Shown: in pieces, positions 63,057 through 64,000 of the stretch
Layout of the letters: the number at the start of each line of letters is the position of its first letter
How positions within the stretch are numbered: position 1 is the first letter of the stretch
From: Marinomonas algicola
Lineage (GTDB): Bacteria; Pseudomonadota; Gammaproteobacteria; Pseudomonadales; Marinomonadaceae
Reading direction: 5' to 3'
DNA length: 64,000 nucleotides
NCBI RefSeq assembly: GCF_014805825.1
Contig: NZ_CP061941.1
Coordinates: 682,001-746,000 of the forward strand
Notes under the pieces: generated by a model
The model's database searches: none
Seen by the model: the letters and a program-made list of their open reading frames with translations, nothing else
What the model was told of the DNA's origin: nothing
Program-made: the position numbers and the translations under genes

Positions 63057-64000
63057 ATGCAAAAACTCATTACAACATTAGCTGCGGGTTTTATAGCAAC
63101 AACGCTAGCAACCAGCGCTTTAGCTGCTGACCGTTATCCAGAGCGGGATATAACAAACGTAGTTGTTTGGTCTGCTGGTGGAGGTACGGATGTTGTTAAT
63201 CGTATGATTTCCGCTGAAATGGCCAAGTCTTTGGATGTGAATATCAACGTAACCAATCGCCCTGGAGGTGTTGCTGGTTCGTTAGGTATGAGCTATGTAA
63301 ATAAGAAAAAAGCAGATGGTTACACGTTAGTTGGTTTATCTGAATCGGTTGTCGGCTCTGCAGTACAAGGCGGGTGGAACCAAAAAATGAACGTTTGGTA
63401 TCCATTCATTGTTGGGGGCTCTCCAGACTTAATTTCTGTATCTGCGAATTCCAAATACACCTCTTTAGAAGAGTTGATAGCAGATGTGAAACAGAACCCG
63501 CGCTCTATCAAAGCGAGTGCTGGGGGGGCAGGTTCGATTCACCATTTGAATTTATTGGCCCTTATGAACGGCACGGGCGCTGAATTTAACTACATTCCTT
63601 ATCCTGGCTCTGCTCCAGCTCAAACCGCAGCAATGACGGGGGAAGTTGAGTTGGTAATTACTTCTCTTGCTGAACAGCAACAATTAATAAAAGGCGGACA
63701 GTTAAAACCATTAGCTATGTTGGTTGAAAATGATCAGAAGCTGGATGGTTATGGAACAATCCCTTCTGCGTTTACTGCGTTTCCTAGCCTTGAAAAACAC
63801 TTGCCAATTATGCAGGCAATTGGCTTGGCTGTAAGTCAAAAAGCTCCAGATAGTGTGAAAGAAAAGTTAACCAAAGCATTCCAAGAGGCTATGGCAAGCC
63901 CTGTAATTCACAAATGGGCTGAAGATAACTTTTATGTGTTATCTGGTCTAAGCGGCAAAGAAGCAAGTAAAGAATTTGCTTTCTTAGAGTCTTTATTCTC
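63057..64000 (+). CDS. Bug/TctC-family tripartite tricarboxylate transporter binding protein (C-terminus outside window)
   Basis: The ATG at 63057, six bases after TTGGAG, opens a frame to the right edge (314 residues). A signal peptide (hydrophobic core ITTLAAGFIATTLATSALA) precedes the Bug-family opening RYPERDITNVVVWSAGGGTD, NRPGGVAGSLGMSYV and ASAGGAGSIHH, the typical ligand loop. It should capture a carboxylate in the periplasm and deliver it to TctA/TctB-type membrane proteins, expected just outside the window. Only the last residues should be missing. Confidence 0.9.
   Translation, partial: MQKLITTLAAGFIATTLATSALAADRYPERDITNVVVWSAGGGTDVVNRMISAEMAKSLDVNINVTNRPGGVAGSLGMSYVNKKKADGYTLVGLSESVVGSAVQGGWNQKMNVWYPFIVGGSPDLISVSANSKYTSLEELIADVKQNPRSIKASAGGAGSIHHLNLLALMNGTGAEFNYIPYPGSAPAQTAAMTGEVELVITSLAEQQQLIKGGQLKPLAMLVENDQKLDGYGTIPSAFTAFPSLEKHLPIMQAIGLAVSQKAPDSVKEKLTKAFQEAMASPVIHKWAEDNFYVLSGLSGKEASKEFAFLESLF

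Noticed and set aside
1..64000. tRNA, rRNA or CRISPR arrays
   Set aside because: No cloverleaf with CCA end, rRNA core sequence or regularly spaced repeat was seen; the only direct repeat pair of note is the 29-bp one.

Overview
The window reads as a chromosomal stretch of a marine gammaproteobacterium, most likely Oceanospirillales and close to Marinomonas. This is inferred from gene content and order (hemB-ppk-ppx-rho, glnK-amtB-ubiK-yifB, the aruF/aruG form of arginine succinyltransferase, Mg-type HemB) and the moderately AT-rich composition. No rRNA, tRNA or CRISPR array was seen.

Layout. 1-5195 (minus): a type I secretion operon, sapC-like gene, ABC transporter, HlyD-type adaptor and a TolC-type channel cut by the left edge; no substrate gene is visible. 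5496-8157: a polyprenyl-phosphate sugar-1-phosphate transferase and an O-antigen ligase/polymerase-type protein. 8305-23906: housekeeping genes (FKBP, YfcL, Mqo, CBS protein, Hsp33, ABC-F YheS, HemB, Ppk1, Ppx, Rho, Fre-type flavin reductase, LysO). 24109-31379: MATE pump, a late cobalamin block (cobQ divergent from cbiB-cobC-cobU), xanthine phosphoribosyltransferase and two small conserved proteins. 31455-36531: arginine succinyltransferase catabolism (aruF-aruG-astD-astB). 36743-46607: DUF1653 protein, LysR regulator with an RND efflux pair, COG3904-like lipoprotein, DUF1289 protein, RadA, and a GNAT-nitrilase fusion. 46799-49064: the nitrogen-control pair glnK-amtB with a sigma-54 promoter, then ubiK.

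The most unusual part is 49100-53870, between ubiK and yifB, which lie much closer together in related genomes. It holds a 43-codon membrane ORF running into an M16 metallopeptidase lipoprotein through an A8 tract, then a two-gene islet: a protein with 17 consecutive glycines encoded by (GGT)17 plus four cysteines, and an exported DUF2927-like protein. The islet is bounded by a perfect 29-bp direct repeat that duplicates the 3' end of the M16 gene.

55396-57677 is an accessory scar: IS5-type and IS6-type transposase remnants and an XRE antitoxin-like pseudogene around an Lrp/LysE pair. 57678-64000 is a catabolic locus: isopropylmalate/tartrate-dehydrogenase-like enzyme, AEC transporter, GntR/FCD regulator, Gfo/Idh/MocA oxidoreductase, SMP-30 lactonase and a Bug/TctC binding protein cut by the right edge. 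Two nearly identical palindromes in front of its two outward genes probably bind the local GntR regulator. The carbon source is not evident.
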